From Geminicoccus roseus DSM 18922 (GTDB taxonomy: Bacteria; Pseudomonadota; Alphaproteobacteria; Geminicoccales; Geminicoccaceae), in contig NZ_KE386572.1 in assembly GCF_000427665.1 (NCBI RefSeq), positions 1,510,096 through 1,574,095 on the forward strand: DNA of 64,000 bases, given 5' to 3'. Each line of letters begins with the position of its first letter. The stretch's first letter is position 1. A program made the translations under genes and the position numbers. Below the pieces are notes generated by a model. The model worked only from the letters and a program-made list of their open reading frames with translations. It did not search any database and had not been told where the DNA came from. Positions 54,908 to 63,198 of the stretch are shown here, in pieces.

Positions 54908-54941
54908 CCGGCAGGCGGGAATGCCCTTCCCGGCCTGCCGG
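54908..54941 (+). terminator. Stem-loop between dctP and dctQ
   Basis: Long stem: outer 8-bp CCGGCAGG/CCTGCCGG and inner 6-bp CGGGAA/TTCCCG with one bulged G. It lies in the 87-bp gap after the binding-protein gene, without a clean U-run. Partial termination or mRNA protection is likely. Confidence 0.6.
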
Positions 54942-54982
54942 TTCCTGACTGGCGCGGTTCCTTCCGGGAAGGCTGAACACCC

Positions 54983-55540
54983 ATGGCCAGGCTCGCCCGC
55001 TGGCTCGACATCTTCTTCCAGGTGGTGACCCTGGCCCTCCTGGTGTCGCTCACCGTGGTCGTGCTGCTGGGGGTGGGCTTCCGCTACTCCGGCCGCTCGC
55101 TGATCTGGTACGACGAGGTGGCGTCCATGCTCCTGGCCTGGATCACCTTCGCCGGGGCCGGGCTGGCGACGCTGCGCAACGCCCATCTGGGCTTCAGCGG
55201 CCTCCTGTTCGGCCTGCCGCGTCCGGCCCGCACCGCCTTGTTCGTGCTGGTCGAGCTCCTGTTCGTCCTGACCTTCCTGGTGATCGGCTGGGCCGGCTGG
55301 GCGATCCTGGAGATCTTCGCCGGCGAGACGCTGATCTCGGTCCGCTTCGTCACCCGCAGCTTCGTGCAGAGCATCCTGCCAATCGGCGCCGGCCTGATCG
55401 TGCTGTCCCGCCTTCTGACCCTGCCGCAGCGCTGGCGGGACGTGCAGGAGGGCCAGGATCCGGAAACACAGGAGATCCGCGAGGAGATCGCCCGGGCCGA
55501 GCAGGAGCTGCAGGGCATCCGCCTGGAGACGCCGCGATGA
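54983..55540 (+). CDS. dctQ: TRAP transporter small permease DctQ
   Basis: A 185-residue membrane protein with four spans: 'FFQVVTLALLVSLTVVVLLG', 'MLLAWITFAGAGLATL', 'TALFVLVELLFVLTFLVI' and 'SILPIGAGLIVLSRLL'. 'WYDEVASMLLAWITFAG' near residue 45 is the DctQ signature (W.EE/DE....L..W..F.G). A charged C-terminal tail follows. It pairs with DctM in the inner membrane. Its stop overlaps the dctM start (ATGA). Confidence 0.9.
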   Translation: MARLARWLDIFFQVVTLALLVSLTVVVLLGVGFRYSGRSLIWYDEVASMLLAWITFAGAGLATLRNAHLGFSGLLFGLPRPARTALFVLVELLFVLTFLVIGWAGWAILEIFAGETLISVRFVTRSFVQSILPIGAGLIVLSRLLTLPQRWRDVQEGQDPETQEIREEIARAEQELQGIRLETPR

Positions 55541-56820
55541 CCGAGGCCCTGGTCCTGTTCGGCATGTTCCTGATGATCGCGGTCGGCCTGCCGATCGCGG
55601 TGGCGATCCTGACCAGCGCCCTGGTCGGCGTCTGGCTGCTCAACGGCTCGCTGGGCTTTCTGAACGCCGCGCTCTCGATCTTCGACGGCGCCACCAGCTT
55701 CCCGCTGATCGCGATCCCGCTGTTCATCCTGGCCGGTGCTTTGATGAACACCGGCGGGATCTCGCGGCGGCTGATCGCGTTCGTGTCCGCGCTGATTGGC
55801 TTCATGCGCGGCGGCCTCGCCATGGTGAATGTCGGGGTCTCCCTGTTCTTCGCCGAGATCTCCGGCTCGGCCGTGGCCGACGTCGCCGCGATCGGCTCGG
55901 TGATGATCCCGGCCATGAAGAAGAAGGGCTACAGCGCCAGGCTGGCCGCGGCGGTCACCTCGTCCTCGGCCTCACTGGCGATCATCATCCCGCCCTCGAT
56001 CCCGATGATCCTCTATGGCGCCCTGTCCGACACTTCGATCGTCCGGCTGTTCGTCGCCGGGATCGTGCCGGGCCTCCTGGGCGGGCTCGGGATGATGGCG
56101 CTCTCCTACTGGTTCGCGGTCCGCTACGACCTGCCGCGCGAGGAGGCGTTCAGCCTGAGGCGCCTGGCCAAGGCCACGAAGGAGGCCGCCTGGGCGCTGG
56201 TGCTGCCGGTGATCATCCTGGGCGGCATCTTCGGCGGCTTCGTCACCGCCACCGAGGGGGCGGGCCTCGCCGTGGTGGCGGCGCTCCTGATCGGCGGGCT
56301 GGTCTATCGCGAGATCGACCTTGCCAAGCTCTACCACGCGATGATCGAGGGGGTGATCCAGACCGCCGTGGTCATGCTGCTGGTGGCGACCTCGGCGGTG
56401 CTGGGCCTCTACCTCACCGAGACCGAGCTGCCGCAGCGCCTGGCCGCCGGCATCACCACGCTGACCACCGACAAGTTCATGGTCCTGATGATCATCAACC
56501 TGTTCCTGTTCTTCGTGGGCATGGTCCTGCACGGCGCCGCGGCGATCATCCTGACCGTCCCGATCTTCATGCCGCTGGTCCACCAGATCGGCATCGACCC
56601 GATCCAGTTCGGCATCCTGCTCACCCTCAACATCGCGCTTGGCCAGCAGACCCCGCCGGTGGCCAGCGTGCTGGTGACCGCCTGCTCGATCGCCCGCACC
56701 GACATCTGGCGCACCACCCGGACCAACCTGCCCTTCATCGGCGTGCTGGCCCTGATCCTGATCCTGGTCACCTATGTCCCGGCCGTGTCCCTGTCGCTGG
56801 TCGACTTCTTCTACGGCTGA
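55537..56820 (+). CDS. dctM: TRAP transporter large permease DctM
   Basis: A 427-residue permease with about 12 spans, of the family's usual length. 'FPLIAIPLFILAGALMNTGG', 'FFAEISGSAVADVAAIGSVM' and 'IPPSIPMILYGALSD' are diagnostic, as is 'ALGQQTPPVASVLVTACSIA' near the end. It imports the DctP-bound acid with Na+. ATG 55537 overlaps the dctQ stop. A stem-loop follows the gene. Confidence 0.95.
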   Translation: MTEALVLFGMFLMIAVGLPIAVAILTSALVGVWLLNGSLGFLNAALSIFDGATSFPLIAIPLFILAGALMNTGGISRRLIAFVSALIGFMRGGLAMVNVGVSLFFAEISGSAVADVAAIGSVMIPAMKKKGYSARLAAAVTSSSASLAIIIPPSIPMILYGALSDTSIVRLFVAGIVPGLLGGLGMMALSYWFAVRYDLPREEAFSLRRLAKATKEAAWALVLPVIILGGIFGGFVTATEGAGLAVVAALLIGGLVYREIDLAKLYHAMIEGVIQTAVVMLLVATSAVLGLYLTETELPQRLAAGITTLTTDKFMVLMIINLFLFFVGMVLHGAAAIILTVPIFMPLVHQIGIDPIQFGILLTLNIALGQQTPPVASVLVTACSIARTDIWRTTRTNLPFIGVLALILILVTYVPAVSLSLVDFFYG

Positions 56821-56836
56821 ACCCGAACGACCGCCC

Positions 56837-56873
56837 CGGCCTCTCCCTGGCCCGGCAGGTCGGGGAGGGGCCG
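56837..56873 (+). terminator. Stem-loop after dctM
   Basis: An 11-bp stem (CGGCCTCTCCC at 56837-56847 with GGGAGGGGCCG at 56863-56873, one G-T wobble) begins 16 bp after the dctM stop. No U-run follows. Likely end of the pdxA2-TRAP operon. Confidence 0.5.
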
Positions 56874-56975
56874 CAGCCGATGCAGGCTCAGGCTCGTCCG
56901 CTCGATCTAGGGACCATCATCCGCCAGGGCCCGTGCGACGTCCGGGCCCGGCAGCACAGGATGGCCACGCCTGCC

Positions 56976-57728
56976 TCAGGCCAGGCCCAGCCCGCCATCG
57001 ACGGCGATCACCTGGCCGGTCACCCAGTCGAACGCCGGATTGGCCAGCTGCACGACCCAGGCGGCGACCTCGTCCGGCTCGCCGCGCCGGCCGAGCGGGA
57101 TCCGCTGGCGCTCCTGCTCCCTCACAGTTTCCGCCTGCGCCGCCGACAGGTTCATCATCCCGGTCAGCGCCGCCGATTCGGTCGGTCCCGGTGCTACCGC
57201 ATTCACCCGGATGCCCTGGGGCGCCAGTTCCAGCGCCCAGCAGCGGGTAAGCTGCTCCAGCGCGGCCTTGCTGGCGGCATAGTGCGCGAGGCCGACGGCC
57301 GGTCGATGGCCGTACGTGCTGGAGATGTTGACGATCGTGCCGCGCACCGCGGCCAGGTGAGGCAGGGCCGCTGTCGCCAGCAGGCTGGGCCCCACGACAT
57401 TTACCGCGAAAATCCGCTCGATCTGCGCGGCGGTGGCCTCGGCCAGCGGCAGGATCGCGCCCGCCCCGGCATTGTTGACCAGCACGTCCAGGCGGCCGAA
57501 GCGCTCGATCGCCATGTCCACCGCACGCGCCGCGTCCTCAGGATCGGCCGCATCCGCCACCAGGCCGATCATGCCGGGATGTTCCGCCGCGCTCGCTTCC
57601 AGGGCCGCGGCGCGCCGACCGGTGATGACGACGTTTGCCCCAAGGCTGGCGAAGCGCCGGGCGGCCGCCCGGCCGATGCCGGAGCTTCCCCCGGTGACGA
57701 GGACGGTCTTCTGGTTCAGCGATGACAT
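56976..57728 (-). CDS. Short-chain dehydrogenase/reductase (classical)
   Basis: A 250-residue classical SDR. The NAD(P) loop is 'VLVTGGSSGIGRAAARRFA' with 'VITGRRAAAL' suggesting NADP. 'VLVNNAGAG', 'GTIVNISSTYGHRP' and 'HYAASKAALEQL' give intact Asn, Ser, Tyr and Lys. The end is 'VTGQVIAVDGGLGLA'. It is the last of five leftward genes with gaps of 117, 35, 65 and 45 bp. ATG 57728 follows GAGGCAAAG. The substrate is unknown. Confidence 0.92.
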   Translation of the reverse strand: MSSLNQKTVLVTGGSSGIGRAAARRFASLGANVVITGRRAAALEASAAEHPGMIGLVADAADPEDAARAVDMAIERFGRLDVLVNNAGAGAILPLAEATAAQIERIFAVNVVGPSLLATAALPHLAAVRGTIVNISSTYGHRPAVGLAHYAASKAALEQLTRCWALELAPQGIRVNAVAPGPTESAALTGMMNLSAAQAETVREQERQRIPLGRRGEPDEVAAWVVQLANPAFDWVTGQVIAVDGGLGLA

Positions 57729-57773
57729 GGCTTTGCCTCGATGCAGGGCATGAAAGGGGGAGGACGCGGCGGG

Positions 57774-58214
57774 TCAGGCGTAGGCGCTGCCGCGGGCATG
57801 CCGCTGGCTGATCGCCCAGAAGGTCAGGACCGCGCCTACGATCGCGGGGAGGCTGACGGCGGGAAAGTCGCGCAGGAGGGCCGAAGGCGCGCAGATGCCC
57901 ACCGCCACTTCCCACAGGTGGAACGCGGCATGCGCGGCCAGCCACAGGGTCGCCACGAGCCACAGGCCGATGCGGCGCTCCGGCCGGGCCAGGCCGACGC
58001 CAAAAGCGACGCCGAGAAAAAGCTGGATGAGCCCGATGTCGCGAATGAAGTGCTGATTGAAGAAGCCCGTGTCGGTGACGCCGGGCACCGAATCGTACCA
58101 GACTTGGGGCGTCGCCAGCATGAACAGGCCGTTGGCGGAGAGAAACAGCGTGTTGAATGCCACCATGCTGAGGATCAGCATCGCGACAAGGCTGTTCTCG
58201 TCGATGGACTTCAT
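57774..58214 (-). CDS. Small membrane protein of unknown function
   Basis: A 146-residue protein with about four hydrophobic spans: 'MLILSMVAFNTLFLSANGLF', 'IGLIQLFLGVAFGVGLA', 'GLWLVATLWLAAHAAFHLWE' and 'LPAIVGAVLTFWAI'. Short basic and acidic loops lie between. It contains 'NQHFIRDIGLIQ' and 'AAHAAFHLWEVA', which look conserved-type, but I do not recognise the family. ATG 58214 follows AGGATGATGG. It is in the middle of the five-gene operon beside nitroreductase and SDR genes, so a redox-membrane role is possible. Confidence 0.75.
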   Translation of the reverse strand: MKSIDENSLVAMLILSMVAFNTLFLSANGLFMLATPQVWYDSVPGVTDTGFFNQHFIRDIGLIQLFLGVAFGVGLARPERRIGLWLVATLWLAAHAAFHLWEVAVGICAPSALLRDFPAVSLPAIVGAVLTFWAISQRHARGSAYA

Positions 58215-58279
58215 GTTCCATCATCCTTGGCAGGCAGGGGAATGATTCGCCGTGATGGCACGGCCCAGGCCGCGCGGCG

Positions 58280-58945
58280 CTAGCCGCCGACGAACGTCAC
58301 CGTCTGGTCGAGCGGGACGCGGCCCGTGCGGGGCGTGCTCGCCATGGGGTCCTCGTAGCCGACCGACATGCCGCAGAAGAGGATGAGCCCGTCGGAAGGG
58401 GACAGGACCTCCGCGACCGTCTCGCGGACCTGGGACCACGCCATCTGCGGGCAGCTGTGCAGCCCTTCGGCGCGGAGCAGCAGCATGACCGTCTGCAGGT
58501 ACATGCCGACATCGGCCCATTGTGGCCGGCCGAGGTCGCGGTCGATGTAGCAGAACAGGGCCGCGGGTGCGCCAAAGCAGTTCCAGTTGGCAATGGCCGC
58601 CCGCTGGCGCGCCTCCCAGTCCTCGCGCGCAATACCCAAGGCACTGTAGCGCTCCTTGCCGAAGGCGGACCGGCGCTCCCCGTAGGGGGACTTCAGCGCG
58701 GGCGGGTACATCTCGTACTGCCGCTCATCCCAGGGGTCGCCGTGGGCCACGCGCTCGATGGCGCGCGTCTTGAGCTCGGCCAGCGGCGCACCGGTCAGCA
58801 CATAGGTGTTCCACGGCTGGATGTTCGAGCCGGAAGGCGACCAGGCCGCGGCGGACAGCACGCGCTCCAGCACCTCCCTCGCCACGGGCCGGTCCTTGAA
58901 CCCGCGCACGGATCGCCGGCTGACGACGGCCTCGTAGACGTCCAT
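58280..58945 (-). CDS. Nitroreductase family protein
   Basis: A 221-residue FMN-dependent oxidoreductase. 'VVSRRSVRGFKDRPV' carries the phosphate-binding Arg residues, 'AAWSPSGSNIQPWNTYVLTG' the conserved Ser-Asn, and 'WADVGMYLQTVMLLLRAEGL' and 'LILFCGMSVGYEDP' the C-terminal FMN and dimer region. It reduces nitroaromatics, quinones or other compounds with NAD(P)H. ATG 58945 follows GGAGAAAC. It lies in the five-gene redox operon under a divergent regulator. Confidence 0.92.
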   Translation of the reverse strand: MDVYEAVVSRRSVRGFKDRPVAREVLERVLSAAAWSPSGSNIQPWNTYVLTGAPLAELKTRAIERVAHGDPWDERQYEMYPPALKSPYGERRSAFGKERYSALGIAREDWEARQRAAIANWNCFGAPAALFCYIDRDLGRPQWADVGMYLQTVMLLLRAEGLHSCPQMAWSQVRETVAEVLSPSDGLILFCGMSVGYEDPMASTPRTGRVPLDQTVTFVGG

Positions 58946-58980
58946 GATCGTTTCTCCGCTGGTTGGGGCTGGAAGGGCAG

Positions 58981-59898
58981 TCAGTACTCCCAGACGGCCG
59001 GCACCCAGCGGAATGCGTCGCCGGCGGCCGCCACATGGCAGATCGACGGGAACGGCAGGTGGGTGGCCACCAGCGGCTCGCGGTTCGCCGCCAGTTCCCG
59101 CAAGAGCCGGACCCGGACCCGTTCTGCCTCCTCGGGATCGTGCTCGAAGCCGTTGTGCCAGTCGGGGTGGTCGAACCCGACCGTGAACACGGCGTCGCCG
59201 GCGAACGTCAGCCGGTCGCCGCCGGACGCCAGGCGGACCACGCTGTGTCCGGGGGTGTGGCCGCCGGTGCGACGGACGAGCACCCCCGGCGCCACCTCGT
59301 ACTCCGTCTCGAACGGCCGCAGCTGGCTGCCATACTCGTGGAGGAACCGCGTAGCGGTGGATCGGAGCGCGTCGGGGAACCCTGGCGGCATGGCGGTGCG
59401 GGAGAAATCGGGTGCCGCCCAGAACTTCGCCTCGGCGGCCGCCACGTGGATCCGCAGGTCCGGACGCAGCCGCTCCCTCAGCCCGTCGGCGAGCAGCCCG
59501 CCGATATGGTCCATGTGCAGGTGGGTCAGCACCACGTCGGTCACGGCGGCGAGATCGATGCCGGCTGCCTCCAGGCGCTCGACCAGCCGGCCGGCGCGCG
59601 GCAGGTTCAGGTCCGGGTCGGCGCCCAGGCCGGCGTCGATGAGGATGGTCCGGCCGCCGCTGCGCACCACGACCACGTTCAGCGCCCAGTCGAGCACGTC
59701 CGGCGGCAGGAACATGTCGTTCAGCCAGGCCGCCCGGGCGGACGGGTCGGCGTTGTGGCCCAGCATCTCGCCCGGCAGCGACAGCACGCCGTCGCTGACC
59801 ACCAGCACGTCGATGTCGCCGACCTGCATCGCATAGCGCGACGGGACCAGCTCGTCGGGCCTGGGTCCGACGGCATGCGGATGATTCTCAAAGCTCAT
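58981..59898 (-). CDS. MBL-fold metallo-hydrolase
   Basis: A 305-residue metallo-beta-lactamase-fold hydrolase. The metal motif HxHxDH is in 'VVLTHLHMDHIGGLLADG' (about 120-137). Further ligands are in 'RRTGGHTPGHSVVRL' and 'FAGDAVFTVGF'. The N-terminal 'AMQVGDIDVLVVSDG' and the late 'PLVATHLPFPSICHV' match the AttM/quorum-quenching-like and general hydrolase branch. ATG 59898 follows CAGGAGAC; the frame opens at 59970. No signal peptide. Lactone or thioester cleavage is possible; the substrate is unknown. Confidence 0.9.
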   Translation of the reverse strand: MSFENHPHAVGPRPDELVPSRYAMQVGDIDVLVVSDGVLSLPGEMLGHNADPSARAAWLNDMFLPPDVLDWALNVVVVRSGGRTILIDAGLGADPDLNLPRAGRLVERLEAAGIDLAAVTDVVLTHLHMDHIGGLLADGLRERLRPDLRIHVAAAEAKFWAAPDFSRTAMPPGFPDALRSTATRFLHEYGSQLRPFETEYEVAPGVLVRRTGGHTPGHSVVRLASGGDRLTFAGDAVFTVGFDHPDWHNGFEHDPEEAERVRVRLLRELAANREPLVATHLPFPSICHVAAAGDAFRWVPAVWEY

Positions 59899-60015
59899 GT
59901 TCGTCTCCTGTGGGCTGCCTTGCTCCAGCATCGACGCCGGATCGGGCCGCGATGGCGGTGGACCGGGCAAAGGGGGAGGGGAGCCCGCGACGCGGAGGGG
60001 TGATCCAGGACAAGG

Positions 60016-60786
60016 TCAGCCGCGGGATGGCTGGTCGGCGCGCACGGTATGCCCGAGCCAGTCGCCAAAGCGGGTCGCCCCGAGCCGGGCACTGTCGCCG
60101 GCGGTCAGGGAGCGGTCGTCGAGCTCGGTGCCGAAGTAGCGGGCATGGATGTCCGACACGACCGTGCGCGGGTCCGCGGCGGCGCGCAGGAAGCTGCCGA
60201 CCAGCTCGTCGAGGGGGATCTTCTCCGGCCCGGCGACCTCGACCATGCCGTTGCGGGGCGCTGCGAGCGCGACCTCGGCCAGAGCGGCCACCACGTCGGC
60301 CGAGGCGATCGGCTGGAGCAGGGCCGGCGACACGCGGACCGTCTGCCCGACCGTGCCTGAATCGGCGATCCGGCCGACGAACTCGAAGAACTGGGTCGCC
60401 CGGACGATGGTGTAGGGAATGCCGGAGCCCGCGATCAGCCGCTCCTGGGCAAGCTTCGCGCGAAGATAGCCGCTCTCGGGCGAGCGTTCGCTGCCCACCA
60501 CCGACAATGCCACGTGATGGCGCACGCCGGCGGCCGAACCGGCCGCGAGCAGGTTGCGGCTCGAGGTCTCGAAGAAGGCCAGCACCGCCTGGTCCTCGAA
60601 GGACGGCGAGTTCGCCACGTCGATCACCACCGCGGCGCCGGCCAGCGCCTGGGCCAGTCCCTCGCCGGTGATGCTGTTGACGCCCGTGTTGGGAGAGGCC
60701 GCCACGACCTCGTGGCCGCCGCGGCGCAGGGTGTCGACGAGCTTCGACCCGATCAGGCCGGTGCCGCCGATGACGACGATCTTCAT
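60016..60786 (-). CDS. NmrA-like NAD(P)-binding protein (atypical SDR)
   Basis: A 256-residue atypical SDR. 'VVIGGTGLIGSKLVDTLRRG' is the GGTGxIG NAD(P) loop. 'HHVALSVVGSERSPESGYLR' with 'AKLAQERLI' takes the active-site place, and 'PYTIVRATQFFEFVGRI' is typical of NmrA/YwnB-like proteins. Members act as quinone reductases, redox sensors or nucleotide-sugar-like enzymes. ATG 60786 follows GGAGGATGAG; the frame opens at 60804. It is the first gene of the five-gene operon and is divergent from the OmpR-type/TPR regulator, 227 bp away. Confidence 0.88.
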   Translation of the reverse strand: MKIVVIGGTGLIGSKLVDTLRRGGHEVVAASPNTGVNSITGEGLAQALAGAAVVIDVANSPSFEDQAVLAFFETSSRNLLAAGSAAGVRHHVALSVVGSERSPESGYLRAKLAQERLIAGSGIPYTIVRATQFFEFVGRIADSGTVGQTVRVSPALLQPIASADVVAALAEVALAAPRNGMVEVAGPEKIPLDELVGSFLRAAADPRTVVSDIHARYFGTELDDRSLTAGDSARLGATRFGDWLGHTVRADQPSRG

Positions 60787-61013
60787 GGGCTCATCCTCCG
60801 ACATCGCTGGCCGCTCTTGCCGCGGCCGATGGGCGAAGGTTGCCGCAAGTCGGTGGGCAAGACCTTGTCGCGACCTTGGAATTCCCGTGGGATTGGCGTG
60901 GATATCTGTCCACGGACCGGCGCCCGGGTGCTATCAGACGCCTTCCCGGCCAGGGCGGGCCGTGGGCCGCCCTGGCTTCTGCCCTCGGGGCGAGGGGGAT
61001 GAAGGAACCGCAC

Positions 61014-62609
61014 ATGCGTCTGGCGTTCGGGGAGTGCGTGCTCGATTCCGACCGGCGCGAGCTCTTTCGCGGGTCCGAGGCGGTCGCGGCCGCTCCCCAG
61101 GTCTTCGACCTGCTGCTCTATCTCGTGGAGAACCGCCGGCGCGTCGTGAGCCGGGACGACCTGCTCGACGCGGTATGGGGCGGCCGGATCGTGTCCGAAT
61201 CGACCCTGGCCAGCCATGTCAACGCGGTGCGCCGGGCGATCGGCGACAGCGGACAGGATCAGCGCCTGGTCCGCACCGTCGCCCGCAAGGGCTTCCGGTT
61301 CGTGGGCGAGGTGAGCGAGGTGGTGGGCGGGGACGGACCGGGCGTGCCCGGCGGCGAGGCCGACCTGCCGGCCGAACCGGCGGCGGTTCTGCCGCTTCCC
61401 GACCGCCCCTCGATCGCCGTGCTGCCGTTCGTCAACCTGAGCGGCGACCCGGACCAGGACTATTTCGCCGACGGGGTGGTGGAGGACATCATCACCGCCC
61501 TGTCGCACATCCGCTGGCTGTTCGTGATCGCCCGCAACTCGAGCTTCACCTACAAGAACCGCGCCGTGGACGTGCGGCGGGTGGGACGCGAGCTGGGCGT
61601 GCGCTACGTGCTGGAAGGCAGCCTGCGCCGCACGCCTGGCCGGGTGCGCATCACCGCGCAGCTGATCGATGCGACCACCGGCATCCATGTCTCGGCCGAC
61701 CGCTTCGACGGCACGCTCGACGACATCTTCGAGCTGCAGGACCAGGTCGCCTCCAGCGTGGTCGGTGCCATCGCCCGGCAGCTGGAGCGGGCGGAGATCG
61801 AGCGCGCCAGGCGCAAGCCGACCCGGAGCCTCGACGCCTACGACTACTACCTGCGGGGGATGGCGCACCTGCACCAGGGCAGCCGCGAGGACATGGACCT
61901 GGCCCTGCCGCTGTTCCGCCAGGCCGTTCAGCTCGACCCGGGCTTCGCTTCCGCCTATGCGATGGCCGCCTGGTGCCATTTCTGGCGCAAGGTCAATGGC
62001 TGGATGACGGACCGCGAGCGCGAGAGCGCCGAGGGGATCCGGCTGGCGCGGCTGGCGGTGGAACTGGGCCGGGACGATCCGGTCGCGCTGACCCGCAGCG
62101 GCCATGCGCTCGGCCATCTGCTGGGCGACCTCGACGGCGGCATCGCACTTCTCGACCGGGCGCTGGCCCTGGATTCCAACCTGGCGGCGGCCTGGTTCCT
62201 GGGCGGCTTCCTGCGGGCGTGGCGGGGCGAGCCGGAAGACGCCATCGCCCACTTCTCCCGGGCGATGCGCCTGAGCCCGCTGGACCCGGAAACGTACCGG
62301 ATGCAGGCGGGGATGGCCCTGGCCCACCTGCTGGCCGGCCGCTTCGACGCCGCGTCGTCCTGGGCGGAAAAGGCCTTTCGGGACCTGCCGAGCTTCCTGA
62401 TGGTGATCGGCATCATCGCGGCCAGCCATGCGCTGGCCGGCCGGTCCGAGGAAGCGGAACGGGCCATGCGGCGCCTGCGCCAGCTCGACCCCAGGCTGCA
62501 GGTCTCCGATCTGCGCCAATGGCTGCCGATCCGCCGCAGCGAGGATCTCGCTATGCTGGCCGAAGGCCTGCGAAGGGCAGGCCTGCCGGAAGGCCCCGGC
62601 CCCGGTTGA
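61014..62609 (+). CDS. Transcriptional regulator: OmpR-type winged helix, TolB-like domain and TPR repeats
   Basis: A 531-residue regulator with no membrane span. Residues 1-100 are an OmpR/PhoB-type DNA-binding domain without a receiver ('APQVFDLLLYLVENRRRVVS', 'SHVNAVRRAIGD', 'RTVARKGFRFVG'). Residues about 125-245 are the TolB-like segment of CadC/adenylate-cyclase-type proteins ('PSIAVLPFVNLSGDPDQDYF', 'RYVLEGSLRRTPGRVRI', 'ATTGIHVSADRFDG'). From about 270 to 520 TPR repeats sense a partner or ligand. ATG 61014 follows AAGGAA; ATG 60999 is possible. It is divergent from the five-gene redox operon and likely controls it. Known relatives react to stress or acid; the signal here is unknown. 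Confidence 0.88.
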   Translation: MRLAFGECVLDSDRRELFRGSEAVAAAPQVFDLLLYLVENRRRVVSRDDLLDAVWGGRIVSESTLASHVNAVRRAIGDSGQDQRLVRTVARKGFRFVGEVSEVVGGDGPGVPGGEADLPAEPAAVLPLPDRPSIAVLPFVNLSGDPDQDYFADGVVEDIITALSHIRWLFVIARNSSFTYKNRAVDVRRVGRELGVRYVLEGSLRRTPGRVRITAQLIDATTGIHVSADRFDGTLDDIFELQDQVASSVVGAIARQLERAEIERARRKPTRSLDAYDYYLRGMAHLHQGSREDMDLALPLFRQAVQLDPGFASAYAMAAWCHFWRKVNGWMTDRERESAEGIRLARLAVELGRDDPVALTRSGHALGHLLGDLDGGIALLDRALALDSNLAAAWFLGGFLRAWRGEPEDAIAHFSRAMRLSPLDPETYRMQAGMALAHLLAGRFDAASSWAEKAFRDLPSFLMVIGIIAASHALAGRSEEAERAMRRLRQLDPRLQVSDLRQWLPIRRSEDLAMLAEGLRRAGLPEGPGPG

Positions 62610-63198
62610 ACGCCGCCCGCCCCGTCCGGCCACGCACCTGCCGGCAGCATCCGCCAGGCAAGGCCCGAATACGGCCCGGCCGCCTTGCGCCAGCCAGGAG
62701 GTGATGCCCCAAAGGACGCCCGCTCGAAACCGTCGCTCCCTTCCAGGCCAAGTCCGGGCAAGGGGTCCCAAGGAACGTAACTGGCTGCGTAGAGGCGCCA
62801 ACCGGTCCGGCGGCCTTGGCCGCCGCGGCCCGCGCGCGCTGGCGCGAACACGGCCGGCCGAGCCCGTCCACTCCTTGCGCGCCGAGCCTGAGGCAAGGAG
62901 CGCCGTCGGCTGGCGGCTTTGGCGCGCGCCCGGCCCGATCAGCCCCTGCAGGTAGATCGGCGCCCACAGTCGTCGCTTCCTGTGCCCCATCGTCGCCAGC
63001 AAGGGCGCGAGCCAGTTTTCTAGATCTTCCCGCCAGTCTGTCGTCGCCTCGACCTTGCCCCACCAGACGGTCAGGACACGGCAACGGCTCAGACACCTGC
63101 AGGTTATGCCCAGGTAGTGCTAGTGGTCTGAGTTGAAGATCAGCTTGCAGTTGGATCAAGTTGGGCGATGGTAGCATCTTCGTTTGGAGGAGGCTGCC
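62610..63198. other. Intergenic region with insertion-sequence debris
   Basis: A 589-bp stretch. About 62886-63053 is an IS701-like transposase fragment on the minus strand (listed separately). A GGCGGCC-TT-GGCCGCC palindrome is at 62813-62828. The start of the IS630-like element probably lies near 63119, shortly before its transposase. The rest is unrecognised. Confidence 0.5.
62886..63053 (-). pseudogene. IS701-like transposase fragment (N-terminal)
   Basis: About 56 residues resemble the start of IS701-family transposases: 'DWREDLENWLAPLLATMGHR' then 'KRRLWAPIYLQGLIGPGARQ' then 'SRQPTALLASG'. The family plan is W...L..WLAPF...LGHK.R..WAPLY..GLIGPG.RKS.QPMA. No proper start is present, and similarity stops abruptly near 62886. 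It is a truncated remnant beside another insertion sequence. Confidence 0.6.
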
